A stretch of DNA of 64,000 nt from Klebsormidium nitens (lineage: Eukaryota; Streptophyta; Klebsormidiophyceae; Klebsormidiales; Klebsormidiaceae): positions 1 through 64,000 of the forward strand of contig DF237236.1 of assembly GCA_000708835.1 (NCBI GenBank), read 5' to 3'. This document shows, piece after piece, positions 35,813 through 53,700 of the stretch. Position 1 is the stretch's first letter. Each line of letters begins with the position of its first letter. A model generated the notes under the pieces. It searched no databases, was not told the origin of the DNA, and saw only the letters and a list, made by a program, of their open reading frames with translations. Position numbers and translations under genes: made by a program.

Positions 35813-37635
35813 TTAAGCTGCAGCTTCCGAGTTCACCGCTGAGCCCGCGCCGCGTTGGTTCCGTTCCTCACATTTACCATGCCCGCTACCTAAGTTCTTG
35901 ATTGCCCTCTTGACTTGTCCCCGCACTTCCGCACTGGAACTCTCTTTGAGACGAACCAGACCCTCGAAAGCGCCCGGTACCGCCGCAATTGCCTTCTTAC
36001 TCCCTGCACCGAATGCCAGGTTGGCGAGTGCCCTCGCCGCGCGTTCCTGAACTCGCGCCTCTCCGCTTTCCAGAAGCGCCACCAGCCCGCGCAAACACCC
36101 GGGCTCCGCCACAATTCGCGCCTTCAGTTTCGGCCCGTGCGCTAGGTTCCCGAGCGCCCACGCGCCAAACCTCTGCAGGACCGCGCTCTTGCAGCCCAGC
36201 AAGCGCGCGAGCGCCTACAACACCCCCCGCGCGTTTCCCACCCGCTTCCTGTTCTCCGCTTTGCACGTCAGGTTCACGACTGCGCGCGCCGCGCGCGTGC
36301 GCGCGGCCGCCGAGGAGGAGCTGCGCAGGAGAGGAACCAAGCGCGCGACCGCGCCCCGCGCGCGCGCGATGGCCCTGCTGCTGCTCGGCTCGAGCGCCAG
36401 ATTGGCAAGGGCCCTCGTGGCCTCTTCCATCACGGTCCACGTGTATCCGTTTCCCATAAGTTGCACCAAAGCCTTGACACTGCCCCGCACTGCGACTATT
36501 GCTTTCCCGGTCTCTTTGTCAAGAGCCAAGCTCGCGAGCGCGCGCGCGCCTAAGGTCTGCAGTCCACGCTCTTGCCGTTCAGAAATCCAATCAATCTGGC
36601 CAGATGCCCTGGTTTGAAGCTAGCTGCAATCGTGTCCAGAACGCGGGGACCCGATTCTGATCTATTTGTTAGAGTAATCAGTGGCCTCGCGGTCGCATCC
36701 TGCAACTCCACATCCTCAGTCCAGAGAAGCATCGTCAAACTATCCACAACTTGTGGCACAGCCCGAATCCGTTCTTGGGTCTCAGGGTCGTGGTCGTATG
36801 CCACACGCGCGAGCGCCGCGGCCGCCGAGCCCCTCGCGGCCGCGCGCGCGCGCTCGCACGTGAGGAGGCACACCAGCATGTCTATCAGGCCTGGCAGATC
36901 TGGATCGATATCACCGTTCTCAGCCAAAACGCGGACAGCATCTGCAACTGCTACCTGCATGACCTCGTTCTCGCTTGCCAAAAGGCGCACCAGCCACAGA
37001 TGGTGCTCTCGGTTTTCCGAGTCCCTTTCTTTCGCCAGGTCAGAGAGCATCTTGCTGGCGCCAATCCTCTCTGCGACGCTGCTTTTGCTGGTCAGAATGC
37101 GCATCAGCTCGAGAACCGTTGGGACCGTGGCCTTCGGTAGCTTGGCATCCACCATCTCCGCAATTTTGCTATTGCAGTTCTGCAACAGAGTAAAGTCGAC
37201 TATAAGATGCTGGCTTGCTTCTCGAAGCAGCGCTTGCGCGGCAATAACGTCCTTTGAACAAACCGTCCCAGCCAAGTAATAGCGGGCCAGTTCTTCCATG
37301 CCGTTGGCGCTTCCCGCTACCGCACTGACCCTGAAAAACTCAAGGGCACTTGCGTCTTCCCCTCTTCCGCGTGCTTGCACTCCTTTGCTGAAGAACTCAT
37401 ACGCAGTGCTCTGCAAGTGCTCATGCTCGAAGTCCCTCTCGGTGCAGTCCTCCTTGTTGAACAAACCAATCATGCGGAGGCGCTTCGCTCTTTGCTCCTC
37501 TTCTTGCAAGCGCTCTGCTTCATTGTCGGAGTTGCCTTCAAGATCCCTGGGGTGGCGTTGACTCGGATCAGAAGTTAGCGTAGGGGACCCTTCTAACGTA
37601 GGGGACCGCAGAGACGAAAACCAGGAGAGCACCAT
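35813..37635 (-). pseudogene. Broken Sel1/armadillo-repeat protein gene
   Basis: The reading starts at ATG 37635 and runs 361 codons to a stop at 36550. The first part is charged, then come Sel1-like helical repeats (about residues 60-140, FFRVSAVAGSANGMEELARYY), then armadillo repeats. The armadillo pattern continues downstream in another frame: LGARALASLAL, EATRALANLAL, RAARAVVNLT, GAWALGNLAHG, RAARALANLAFG, ending at 35813. Two lesions interrupt it. A one-base loss near 36560 shifts the frame, and an in-frame TAG at 36215-36217 sits where neighbouring repeats have an ordinary residue before ALARLL. No consensus intron explains either break. Intact, such proteins act as protein-binding scaffolds; no specific partner can be named. 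It is a pseudogene, a recently broken allele, or carries two sequence errors. Confidence 0.75.
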
Positions 37636-38747
37636 GGCTGCGTCTTTCTGGTGCGCCAGATTCTGCTCAAAAGACTTGCTAAAGACGGCCAGGCAGCCTC
37701 CAACAAACACAACGTCCGGTCCGGGCGACCTCGCAAATTGCAACTCTGTAGAAAGACATGGTACGTACGGTCGCGGTCTTGCGCGCGGCTGCGACCAATT
37801 AGACTTGGCGGCCGCCACACGCGGTGACACCAAAGAGGACGTCCGCGGACGTCACATAAACCCTGAGCGCCACTTCGATCGTCTTGATCATCAAGAGCAC
37901 TTGCTCAGCCTGTTCTCGCGCGTACAGCCTACTCAGCAGCGTCAGTAAAGCCCCGAGAGCGCGCAACATTGTCATCTCATTGTCTAGCCCGCCGCCAGTG
38001 ACCTAGCCTTGCGCGGTGGCTTTCGAGTACTGAAGCCGGAAAACTTGTCAATCTTCTCCGCGAACTTCGATGTTAGCTGGCCCTTCCGTCTTTCAATTCA
38101 AGGACGTGCCCAAGCCTAAGGATACTTAGTCCGGGCGGTCGCTCCTGGACCTTTGCAGTAGAAGGCCACTGCGCAGGTTAGACGCCTTGATTGGATAGTT
38201 GGGCTGAATTTCTGACTTTTCGAATGCAGATAATATTACACTAATATTCGGATTCGTTACCTTGGACTACGGGCCATGGTATTCAGCTACAAAAAAGACA
38301 TCCACGAAGAAGGCTCTATAGCATCATATGGAATATACATGGCATGTGTGCAAGCGCGTCGAATGAATGTACACACACCGCAAGCTTGAGTGCATGTACG
38401 CGGGCGGCTTGTATGTTTCAAAGTTATTCCGTCGCTCCTCATGCTGTGCATGCCCCGTTCAAATTTTAAAATTGCATGCTCGACAAAATCATGGTGATGG
38501 CGACTAAGTTCGTTGATCAGAACTTGAAATCATACAAATTTGCAAATACACATTCACATCGAAGTGACATTAAGATCAATCCAATGCATTGATGCATGTC
38601 ATAATCAACTGCAATTTCAAAAGCATCATACATGAACCTCACAACCTTTCTCGCAAATTAAGTGCGTTACACCCACTCCCGCACCACATTGTGACAGTTC
38701 CAGCCTTGTGACTTTCAGACCAAGTTTTGCAGTGACACAGCCAAATG
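37636..38747. other. Intergenic region
   Basis: No exon is recognised. A perfect 16-bp palindrome, GACGTCCGCGGACGTC, lies at 37838-37853, about 200 bp upstream of the armadillo-gene ATG. From about 38230 the sequence turns AT-rich, with several CATGCA stretches. Confidence 0.45.
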
Positions 38748-41120
38748 TCAATCGCTTTCTCTGACATCGAAGCCGCTAAAAGGCTCAATCTTATACCTCC
38801 TACCACCCACCAGTGCAATCTCGTAGCTTCCATACGCACACAGGAAGTAAGCACCCCCAACAAGAGGGGCCAGCGAGCCGTCGCGTGACTTCAGCGTCAC
38901 CCCCCCAGGTGACACCACCGACTGCTGGCACTCGTTGCGGAATGTCAGCATCATCACCTCCGGATTTCCGTTGGGATCGATGGTGGCGATGAGGTTCGGG
39001 GACAGCTCTAGCTCCAGCTTCCCAAACGTTCCGAACCTGATAGCAGGCCCTGAAACGAAGCAGAACTTTAAGCTGAGCACAGGTAGAGCTGAGCGAAGCC
39101 CGTGGCATCATAAGTACAATAGGTCCGATCAGGAGCTGAAGCTTGAGCTGACAGAGTCCTTGATACCTTGAGTCCAATCACGAAGCAGAAGCTTGAGCTG
39201 ACCAAGTAAGTTCCCCTCACTCACACAAGCTAGCAACGTGGCAAACCTACACACTTATGCAACCAGGCTGTGTAACGGCATGCACCTGTGTCGGCGGTCT
39301 CCCCCTCCAGCTCTTTCCCGTCAGCAGGCGCACGCGGAGTCGTGTCCGTGGCAGCTGTGGAAGGGAAGGACAAAATCACTGCTTTCGGACACACATGCAG
39401 CTCAAGACAGAAGAAAAACTGCATCAGAAACTATCTTTGATCAGAATGGCTCAGGTGCAGATTAGAAAGGTCAAGCAGCAACCATTCCTGTCAAGGCCAA
39501 AGACTCGGCAGGCAGCAAACAGCTCCGTCTTGAGTATTGGACCCACGAAGCTTCCAAAATATCAAACGAAGGCGCGCGGTCCCAGAGTTTGATCACTTGC
39601 CTCTGCCTACGTCGGAACCGCGGCGAGGGGCTCTTGGCATGGTTGCTGTTGCCGTTTTGCTCGATCTGCAAAGGCCGGAACATGTCAGCGCTCCTGGTCT
39701 GATACTTGAACTGAAGTCAAAACAAAACGTTGGGGAGGGACAGAGAAACTGGTTTTTATAAAGCAGAGTTTCACGACTGCCGAAACAACTGGTGCTTCTC
39801 TGGTGCAAATGTGCAAATGTCTCTTGTGTGTGCGGCAGGCAACCTGGGTCAACATGAGCAGGTTGCAAACCACCCAGCTTATCCATTGACGAAAATGTGT
39901 TCTTCTAAGAAAGCATCGAAAAGTGCCGACTAAAGATTCTGATATTGTATTTACTTTCTCCAATCCACCAGGGTCCAGATCCAAGACTGGCTATGTGTGA
40001 AAGCCTAGCGCTCCTAAGATCATGAGAAGTGACCAAACAACTGCAGAACGAAAAAGCGGTGGCGAAGGTGAGTTGCCCTTGTGTACTTTGGTCTGACCTA
40101 TTTGAGGGCTTCTATGGACAAAACAGAGTTGACTGCTTCCAGGTACGGTCTGCCAGGCATGGACTGCCCTTACCTGTTTGCAAACCTGGACAAACCTCAG
40201 AACAACAAAGTGACTCTCAAGGTTCCTCGATGCTGTAAAATCTGCTAAACTTGATCCTGATACCAGGTCGCAGACTTCAGGCACAACCACTACAAATCGT
40301 GCTACTATATTCGAGAATGTCTCAGTGCAAGAAAGCCAGCCTAATAGAGCGCTTTTACCGTAGATCTGACATGTGGTAGATAAGTACTAAGCAGAACCAG
40401 ATGATCAGCCTGAGAGAGACTGCCCTTGCCACAGGATGTGCGCTGTGCAGCACCTGACTGTGCCTGACTCTTTTCTTACCACACGACCCTGCAAATGGAA
40501 GGGTTGTCTGCCCTCTGAAGTCCCAAGACCTCCCAGCCCCACAAACTGCCTCCCCCGGTGCCACCACTACCCTAACAGGCGTAAGAGTGATGTCTCTGCT
40601 ATGTAATCCGACTGCGAGACATCCTGAAATTTCTGGCAAAGTAGTGGAATAATTGAAAACGGCTGTGACTCAAAGCCGTTCTCCAACTGCGTCCCTGAAG
40701 CGGGTTCCTCCTGGTTCCTACTACAAGTGTGAACAAGCAAGCAATGCAAGCGGATGTGAACTAAGGAAGCTCATGCTAGTGCTTGAGTGCATGCTGACAT
40801 CCGTCGGTGGATCAGGGCGCTCATCAGGCGACGCCTTGACGACGTTAGGCTGCTGTACGAGGCCTTCTGGTGATCGGCGGCACTAGCGAATCCCTAGCGA
40901 ATCAGATTATATTGCAAGACAAGGCATCACAGTGTGCGGACGTCAATCCTACTGTCAGCGGCCGCACTTCATGATGAAGTCTAAGCACGGCTGCGCCTGA
41001 TGTTCCGAAGACGACTCCTGAGAAGTGCTTACGATGAAAAGCAGCTCCTTGCATCATCAACGTCTGATCATCTCCAAAACCTTCCGTTCGTCGGCGTCCC
41101 GTCGGCGTTGGCGGCCGCAT
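38748..41120 (-). CDS. Unresolved gene, function unknown (partial model)
   Basis: The last exon, 39049-38748, is convincing: 100 codons behind a good acceptor (GTTTCAG|GG), with strand-rich sequence (FGKLELELSPNLIATIDPNG, GGRRYKIEPFSGFDVRESD) and a TGA. An exon at 39354-39286 joins it in phase, encoding a Thr/Pro/Glu-rich linker. A further exon at 39665-39601 fits phase only with a GC donor. Upstream, a plausible first exon at 41120-41033 (ATG just after AAACCCTAAC) and a coding-looking segment near 40843-40755 (ASPDERPDPPTD) have not been joined in phase. I do not recognise the protein. It would be divergent from the reductase gene at 41617. Confidence 0.4.
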
Positions 41121-41604
41121 TGGCTGTTAGGGTTTTGCCGCGCCGCAGACGCCGGCCTCCGCGCGTGTAAGGCTAAGACGTACTGCATGGCCCGCGCGCG
41201 TACCGTGACACTGATCGCGGACGTGGGAGTTGACGTCCGGCCGGGCGCGCCGCCCTTCAGTGCATGCCGTCTCGCGGCCGCCCCTTGTGGTCAAGCGCAG
41301 AAAGTTGCTGTCAATGCTGATTCCTGCGCTGGCTTTTTCTAGGATAGCTGCCTGCTAATACAAGAGAAGGCGTGCTGATGGTTAACATCAAGCTTGCTTG
41401 CTCAAGCTATCCTGAAAACCCAAGGCAACGAGGAGCAGGGCATATGCAAGGAGCCTTGCAGCAGCAGACCCTTAGGCATGAGAAGGTGGTATTTCTCAGA
41501 AAGTATCTTCAAGTTCTAGATGTTTGATTAGTGGCAAAGCTAGCTGATTGAGAATTGCCATGAAAGGACAAAATCTTGCAACATTCAAATTGACATAGAG
41601 TTGA

Positions 41605-46236
<4,632 letters not shown>

Positions 46237-47738
46237 TGGCGTGGCTAAGATGCGCAAGAACGCACTATTGTACATAATATTGCTAACAACCTTATAGCAG
46301 AGGCAGTAGCCGGTACCATAGAGTTCTTGGAGGCTACTGATTATGCTAAACTTCGGCCGGCGCTGGATTAAGGGGAGGGAGTCGGTGAAGCTTGTACTTG
46401 ATTCGATTAAAGGACGTACGAGGATCAAAATCAAAGTTAAAATCACAGAGCTCTGCCAATGTCGACTATATCTGTATATGGTTATAAGGTTCTGGATAGC
46501 GAGGTACGGGTCACTTAGATACTAGTCACGAACTCACTTAGATACTAGTCACGAACTCGTACAACACTGAATGCACGAGAGAGACACGGAGTATTTGTAT
46601 CGTACTCGATCTGAGACCAAACACGCAGGGACGCCCGATCCTGCTGGCCCGTTGACATACTCCGACGCAGTCACTTCTCTGTAGCAGCCTTCTTTGTACG
46701 ATTGATGCCGTTGCAACGATCGGGCGAATCGGGGCAGTTTCTGCACATTGCCACACTCGGTATGCTACTACGACATTTGCAACCCTTACAAATCAGTGGT
46801 CGATCAATGTTACGTTTGAAGAGGGCATGTTTTGAATCATGGATAGCCAACCTAGAGCTTCGAGATGCGCAAGGTGTATGTTTTTCTCCACAGTGTTTGT
46901 GTACAGTTATCATGTTTCTGATTCCATGCATTTACTAGCGTGCATTTGTACCATACATATTACGTGATACATCTGGGAGTAGGATTATATTTCTGGTTTT
47001 GATCTAATCGTAACGATTCCAAGTTAAGTAGGACGGTTGGAGCGGCAATATTTGCGCGGAACATAAACAACTCCTGGGTTCTAATTCATTTCATTTCACA
47101 AATGTCGCAGGTAAGATAGCTGGATCGTGCATTATACTCGATCGGGGTTTACTTCACACTTAATCCAAAAAATCTGCATGAATTGCGTGAGATTTGAGCT
47201 TGCAGATTATTTTCGGAGCGATGCGTGCAAGGTCGAACTTTCTCTCAAAGTCGGAACTTTCTCTCAACCTCTTTGCGTACCCTGTTTTGCTTGTAATCAA
47301 TTCTTACTTTCATTAGACCATCTAAAACACTTTTTTGTTTTAGGGAAGTTCCCAAAATCGAGGCATGCAGAGAATTGTTTTGCTAAAAATTCTCGATTTT
47401 CTTTCGATCAGCCCCCTCTTACACTTAAGAATATACTACATCTAACTCTGAGCTTGACATCAGTCCCCACTTTGGAAGTCTCTCTAAGCCGTCTGCACGG
47501 CTCGCTCTATAATTTCCACGTAGCCCCTCACTTTTACAAACCACCATCAATTGGCGAAGACGTACACCCCAATGACGATTTCGCCCTTGGGCGTCACGTT
47601 TTAAACTTTAGCCCTTTTTCTCACCGACCATTCCCTACGGCCATAACGCCGCTTTTCGAATCTCTTACAACCAATCTGGATTTGAGTGTTCTGTGTCCCC
47701 GAACAGTCAAATTCAGCCAATCTCCACCGTCGATTTCT
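46237..47738. other. Intergenic region between reductase and catalase
   Basis: About 1.5 kb between the convergent stops of the reductase and catalase genes. A perfect 23-bp tandem duplication lies at 46511-46556. I see no convincing exon. Confidence 0.5.
46511..46556. repeat. Perfect 23-bp tandem duplication
   Basis: The unit TCACTTAGATACTAGTCACG plus three bases occurs twice head to tail with no mismatch, which suggests a recent event. It is intergenic. Confidence 0.85.
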
Positions 47739-50700
47739 CTACGCCGTCATCGTGTACGGCTCGTCGCTCTTCTTCTTCTCCGGCAGTATCGCCTGGAGCC
47801 CCTCCTCCATTTCCGGGTCGATCTTTCCGAACAGCGCAATCGCGCGCTTCTGGATAAATTCCTGCGCGCCCTGCAGGTGCCCCGCGATATTGGACAGCGT
47901 CTGCTCCTGGTCCTCCTTCGACATCGTCTTCCACAGCATCTGCGGCTGGTCCCAGTCGTTCTGCACAGGGACAAAAGTGGATGACGTCAGCATAGGGGCC
48001 TACTTCTGATCGTCCTTCGACATCGTCTTCCACAGCATTTGCGGCTGGTTCCAGTAGTTCTGCACAGGGTGTTTTTGCTGACGTCAGCTTTGAGCAGAGC
48101 AAAGGGAAAACCCAATATGCGTCAATCCTCGATCATCAATGACATCGTCATCCACAGCGCCTGCCAGTGCGGCTGGTCTTAGTCGTTCTGCGGGGGGACT
48201 CGCTGACGTCAGCATGTTGTAAACAAGATAATTACGGCCAATTTTGCTGGCAGAAGACACAACCATCGCAAAACAAGGTGGACGTTTGCTGTCACTAGAT
48301 CGTTGTCGATATGGAAAGATCTATCGAGGGGGTATACTTGTCCCATTCAAGATCACGCGCGCCGATGTTCCTCATATGGTTCGTGCACAAGGGTTTGTAG
48401 ATGCATACTATACCGATATTGTCGGTCAAACCACCAACCTCCATCTGCTACGATAAGCCTCGTTCGCAGGTAAGATTTCGAAATTAAAGCTTTAATAGCG
48501 CTTTCTTTCTCACCTGGTCAACCCACTTCTTGTTAGGGTACCGACCGGCCAGACCACCTTCCACCGGGAAGGGCTCGGGGTTGGCTTGTGCGGGATCGGG
48601 CCTCGGGGCGTTGGGCCAGAGCTCCCGGCTGTTGGGGTAATAGTTGGGGCCGGAACCGCCGTTATCGCCCACTTGCATGAAACCGTCGCTCTGCAACGGA
48701 GATTATTAAGTGTTAAAATTTGAGCAGATTTGAGGAACAGTTTCCTCTTCTCGGCAAGAGACCTTCATTCTGCTCGTATCAATCTACGCAGTTGGAACCA
48801 AGATTGGGTGATACTGGGGCCCGAAAAGTCGATACCACCTCTTCGCAAGAAGCCGCCGTTCAGCGAAAGGTGGACGGATGTCGTATCAGAAGTAAGTTAA
48901 TCAGCGAGGTGAGCGGAACCCCTGAAAATGTCAGATTTCACGCCTCTTGCGCACGTCGCCTTTCTTGTCCAAAAATGGCAGGTCTGTTTTTGTGACCTTC
49001 AGACATTTACTTGGTGTATTCGCCGTTTCAACCTTCTGGATCCCAAGGCGAAGTCAAAGATTGGTTTCCCTCTTCCTCTCAGGCGCACGTTGATGCTTAT
49101 CCCAAGTCTGAAACTCAAGTGTTATGTCGTGACGGGATACTCGCATGATATCCCCACTCAACGAAAGCAAAGGGCTGGCCTGCAAAGTATGGAGTCCAGA
49201 AATCATCGTGTGGCATTCACCTGATACGTCTGCGCCTTCGCGAAGGGGCAACGGTTGATGGGCAGCAGCAGGTAATTTGGACCCAGCCTATGTCGGGCCG
49301 TATCGTCGTAACTAAACAGACGCGCCTGGCAAAGAACAGAAGGAGGGTAATGTCAGGACACATTATGCAGGAACGTATTCGTTTTTGAGACGAGGGACGC
49401 GAGTAAGAAATTTTTGATTTTGATGTCCACCACCAGCCCTCACTTGCACCCGTTAAGTCGAAGCACACCTCGATCGTCAAACCCAGCGATGTCGAACAGA
49501 TGAACCCAACGTTCATTGTCATGATTGCCAAACCCTATCTGCACACTGAGACGGGAAAACCTCAATGTCCGGGGGCAGATGCGGGGAGAACCATGCATAT
49601 TCTGAAAAGCCAGAAGTGGCAGCCCGCAGACCCCCTATTTTTGCATCCAACAAAGCCAAAACTTTTCAACCCTACCTGCAGCATTCGGTCGGGGGACGCC
49701 TCAATGCCCGGGGGCATGTGCGCCGGGGAGTAGGCCGCCTGCTCAATCTCGTTAAAATAGTTGGTCGGGTTACGGTCCAGCGTAAACCGACCCACTTCCC
49801 GCAACGGGAACTCCTTGTGCGGCCAGACCTTGGTCAAGTCGAAGGGATCCCACTTGAAAGTCTCCGCCTGTTCCAGACTCATTACCTGTAGAGAGAAAAG
49901 GTTTCATTATGTCCAAAGTGTTTTTGACAGCTTGAAATTGTGCGCTTGGATTCAAGCTGTTTACGAACAGAGAACGGACTAATTTTTTTTTGAATCAGTC
50001 CACGGGAGTTGAGTAGGGAAAAGAATCCCGGTTGAATCTCCAGGCCCACGACGTGCAATCGTCGGCAATCAGATTATCCAATCGAGAAACAGCGCGATCC
50101 TATTTGGAATATAGGAGAAGCGCAAGCGGAGAGCATTCCGAGGGGTCCAACCAACCCAATTTGAACCCGGTTGTTGAACCTGGCAAAGCCTTCCGAAGTT
50201 GATATCCATCTCATTGAACGGCTTTTGCCAATGGGCGTCAGCTCTTGTATTGCTATCTTCAAGTCTTGCGTGTGCCCAACTTCCCAGTAGCATCCAACTG
50301 GAAGAGGTACCTCATCCAGACTCCTCCTTCAACTCCGAGGCTGAAGAAACCCTTGGTCAGGTAAGATTCGAACATCTCAAGTATTGCAAGCAGTGTTCTC
50401 GAAGAAGAATATCTACGCTTAACAAACGTCATTGGCAATCGCTTCCAATAAACTTACCTGGACAAAGAAGGTCCAGGACGGGAAATCGCCAGCCTCGATG
50501 GAGTTGTACAAATCCTTCTTAGCGTAGTCGGGGTCAATTCCGGCCAGCTTGACACCCTCCTCGTGCGTCAGGTTCTTGATGCCCTGTTGGTGAAACGATG
50601 GTGTCAAAGACACCGAGAGTCAATCGTGATACCAACCCAAAGGAAAAACTATGATCGAACCATCGTTGGAAGGATTGCATCACGAGATTGACCCGATATC

Positions 50701-53700
50701 GATCTAGCAGCAAAGTCCGTTTAGCTATTCTTGCTAACAAGATTGTTTGCTGTGACAAGTACGTCGAAGGAGCATCTGATTGTAGATCTTTAGTGTAACG
50801 GTCGACTGAAGCAACCGCAAAGAAGGCCAGTATAACTACTCATGAACGAAAGATGGAACGCTTCGATGTGACCCTCATGACCTCAATCGGACTGACGGAT
50901 GTCAATACAAGTCGCTTACCTGGTCAGTCTTGAAATGGAACTTGACCCAGTTCGCCTGACCCTCCTTGTTAACCCACTTGAACGTGTGGCTGCCGTACCC
51001 GTTCATGTGGCGGTAACCGTCAGGCACACCGCGGGGGCTGAAGAGAATGAGAACCTGCGGAATTGGCAATCTCGTTTTCATGAGAACATGGAACCGTTGG
51101 GCAGATTGTTGGGTATAATATTTAGGATGGGGTTATTCTGAGGCCCTGCAGAATGGACGAGTTTATACTTATCAGAACACGGAACCTTCGGCGAATTTCT
51201 GGCGAATTTCTGATCAGAACATTTAAATAGAGTTGTAAAAAGGACAAGTCTTTTGAGAAGAGAACCTGCAAAACGACGGACTTGTTTGCAACGAATGAAA
51301 AAGTTGGCGACCTAGCATCTCTCCCATAGGTTTGTTTGAAACGGGGGGTGTGAGCAGTTCAAGGAAATGGGTCTGCACAACGTATCCGATTCACATGTGA
51401 GAAAAGAGGCGATTCCATGATTGAGCACGGAACATGTAAATCCAAGAATGAGGTGATGGCAATGTCACGACAGAAAGCTTGGCCGCAGATGCACTCTTAC
51501 CATGGTACTCGTTTGGTGCCGCTCAACTAAACCCTTATCAAATTCATCAAAGCTTGGACAACGACGTCTTAGCTTTGACACAGCACAAAAAATCTCACCA
51601 GAGACCCAAAGCAGTGCTACCCACCTGGTGGAAGGACTCCGGTGTGAGCGTGAGAAAGTCCCAGAAGACGTCCGGGTCCTTGACGTGCTTGGACGGGTGG
51701 CGCTTCTGTGTGTGGATGAAGTCGGGAAACTTGATGGGGTCGCGCATGAAGAAGATGGGCGTGTTGTTGCCCACCTGGAGAGAGACACGTATAAGAGTCT
51801 GAGAGGACACTATAGACCCTAGGATTGAAGACATGCCGGATAAACGAAGCGAATTACGTAGGTCTACCGTGCCACGATAGGATGGGAAGAACAAACTGTG
51901 GTATTTGTGGTTAGAGGAAAAGATGATACGGTCGAGCATGAAGAAGATGGGCATTTGTTGCCGACCTGGAGAGGGCATTCTCAGGCCACGTGTCAAAAGC
52001 TGTTTGGATAGATTCTATGAGAACAACTCTATGAGTTCATGTGGGGGAAAAGATGGGCGGGTTGTTGCCCCAAAGATGGGCGGGTTGTTGCCCCACCTAA
52101 GATGACGAGTCACAGATACGCATCCAAATCTGATTGCGTAGCTCTTAAAAACCGTGTTCAGGCACCAATCACAAAGCTCTCTGGAAAGAAATATCTGACA
52201 CTTCTTTGTGTTGCTTATAAACACGACGTCAGGTGCTGATAGCAATATCTTGTAATTTGAAAAATGCATTAGAACCATTTTAACGCTGTTGGGCTACTAA
52301 CGAGGACTTGGTACACGGGATTCTGACGACAGCAACATGGATACTGCTGACCATTCAGGTTCAAAAAGCCTTTGGGCTACACAACACTGAGTCGAACCCG
52401 CAGTATTTTCCACCAAAGGCAACGGCCTAGAGCCACTGTCACACGCGCTCACAACCGCAAGCGGAATTTCGAAGGTTTAAAAGTCACCATATCCCAGATG
52501 CCCTCCTCAGTGTAGAACTTGACGGAGAAACCACGTGGGTCACGCACAGTGTCCGCAGACCCGGACTCCAGCCCAACTGTGGAGAAGCGCGACAGCACGG
52601 GGATCCGCTTGCCGACCTCGCTTAAGAAAGCGGCCTTGCACAGGTCACTTACGTCCTGGAAAGAGAGGGGAAAGGTGGTCAATGATCGAATTTGCCCCTT
52701 GCCTAATCAGTTTCTGTCTGTGTCGCAGAATATGTCCCGCTTCTCAAATTGTCTTTGGACACGGATGAGTGACGACTGATTGAGCGTTGTTGTCGACAAC
52801 TGGCTTTACCAACTATTTTCTTTTGCACGTCCATGTATCCATGTCATTGAGAGCTTGTCCGAGGACAACAAACTAGATAGCCACCTCTTATGGCTCTCAC
52901 TTTCATGTGTTCTTTAATGTGCTCTGTATGAACTTTCTTCAAGGTCCAAGTCTCTTATTCACAGTGGACAAATTGCTTTTATTTTTCTCAGCCAAGAGCT
53001 TGTTGATCACAAAGTCCAAGGAAAGCAGATCAAGGACCTAGATCCACAGCTTGGAAGAACAGTACAAGCAACGATAACCGGATACAGGCAATCGCAAAAC
53101 ACCTAGCGTTAGGTCTCCTCGACGAAAAGCTGAGATACTCCAAAGAGAAAGGGAATCATTGAAGTAGAGACGGATGAAAGCAATACCAGAAAAGTCAAGC
53201 GCACCTGTGTGACTTCGAAGTAACCGTGGGCGCCAGATCCGTTTGCGTGGACAACGCGCTCCGGGATGCGCTCCCTATCGAAATGCGCAAGCTTGTCCAG
53301 CAAATGGAAGTCCTCCAGCAGTAGCTGACCGCGGCCCCCGATCGACACACTGCAACCAGCGAGAGAAGCAGCAATCAGTGTCTGATGACGTGCAGAACTG
53401 TTTTCTTCCATTACAACTCTTTTTCACGGATAGCTGACTACGCCCCAGACTGCTACACTGCAAGCACTGCGAGGAGCCAACAATGAGCCAAACTGCAAAA
53501 GCGGGGGGGAGGGGGGTGTGGAAGGGAGCTGGCGACAAGCTGGGAGATCTTTCTGGCCTGAGAGGATCTGCGATGAGCTGCTCGTGATGATTCAACCGAA
53601 CCTGGTTGACCATTGTGTGCTCTTTGTTCTTCTACAATCTCTGCACACCATTAAGTACAGGGTAACCTAGATTTATAAGTCAACTCTGTCCCAACTCAAT

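Noticed and set aside
36189-36617. Plus-strand readings across the armadillo region
   Set aside because: They are antisense shadows of a GC-rich repeat gene. The armadillo pattern is clear only on the minus strand.
47997-48200. Three TGACGTCA sites considered as a bZIP-bound regulatory cluster
   Set aside because: Each lies at the same place in the three repeated junction units, so their recurrence is explained by the duplication.
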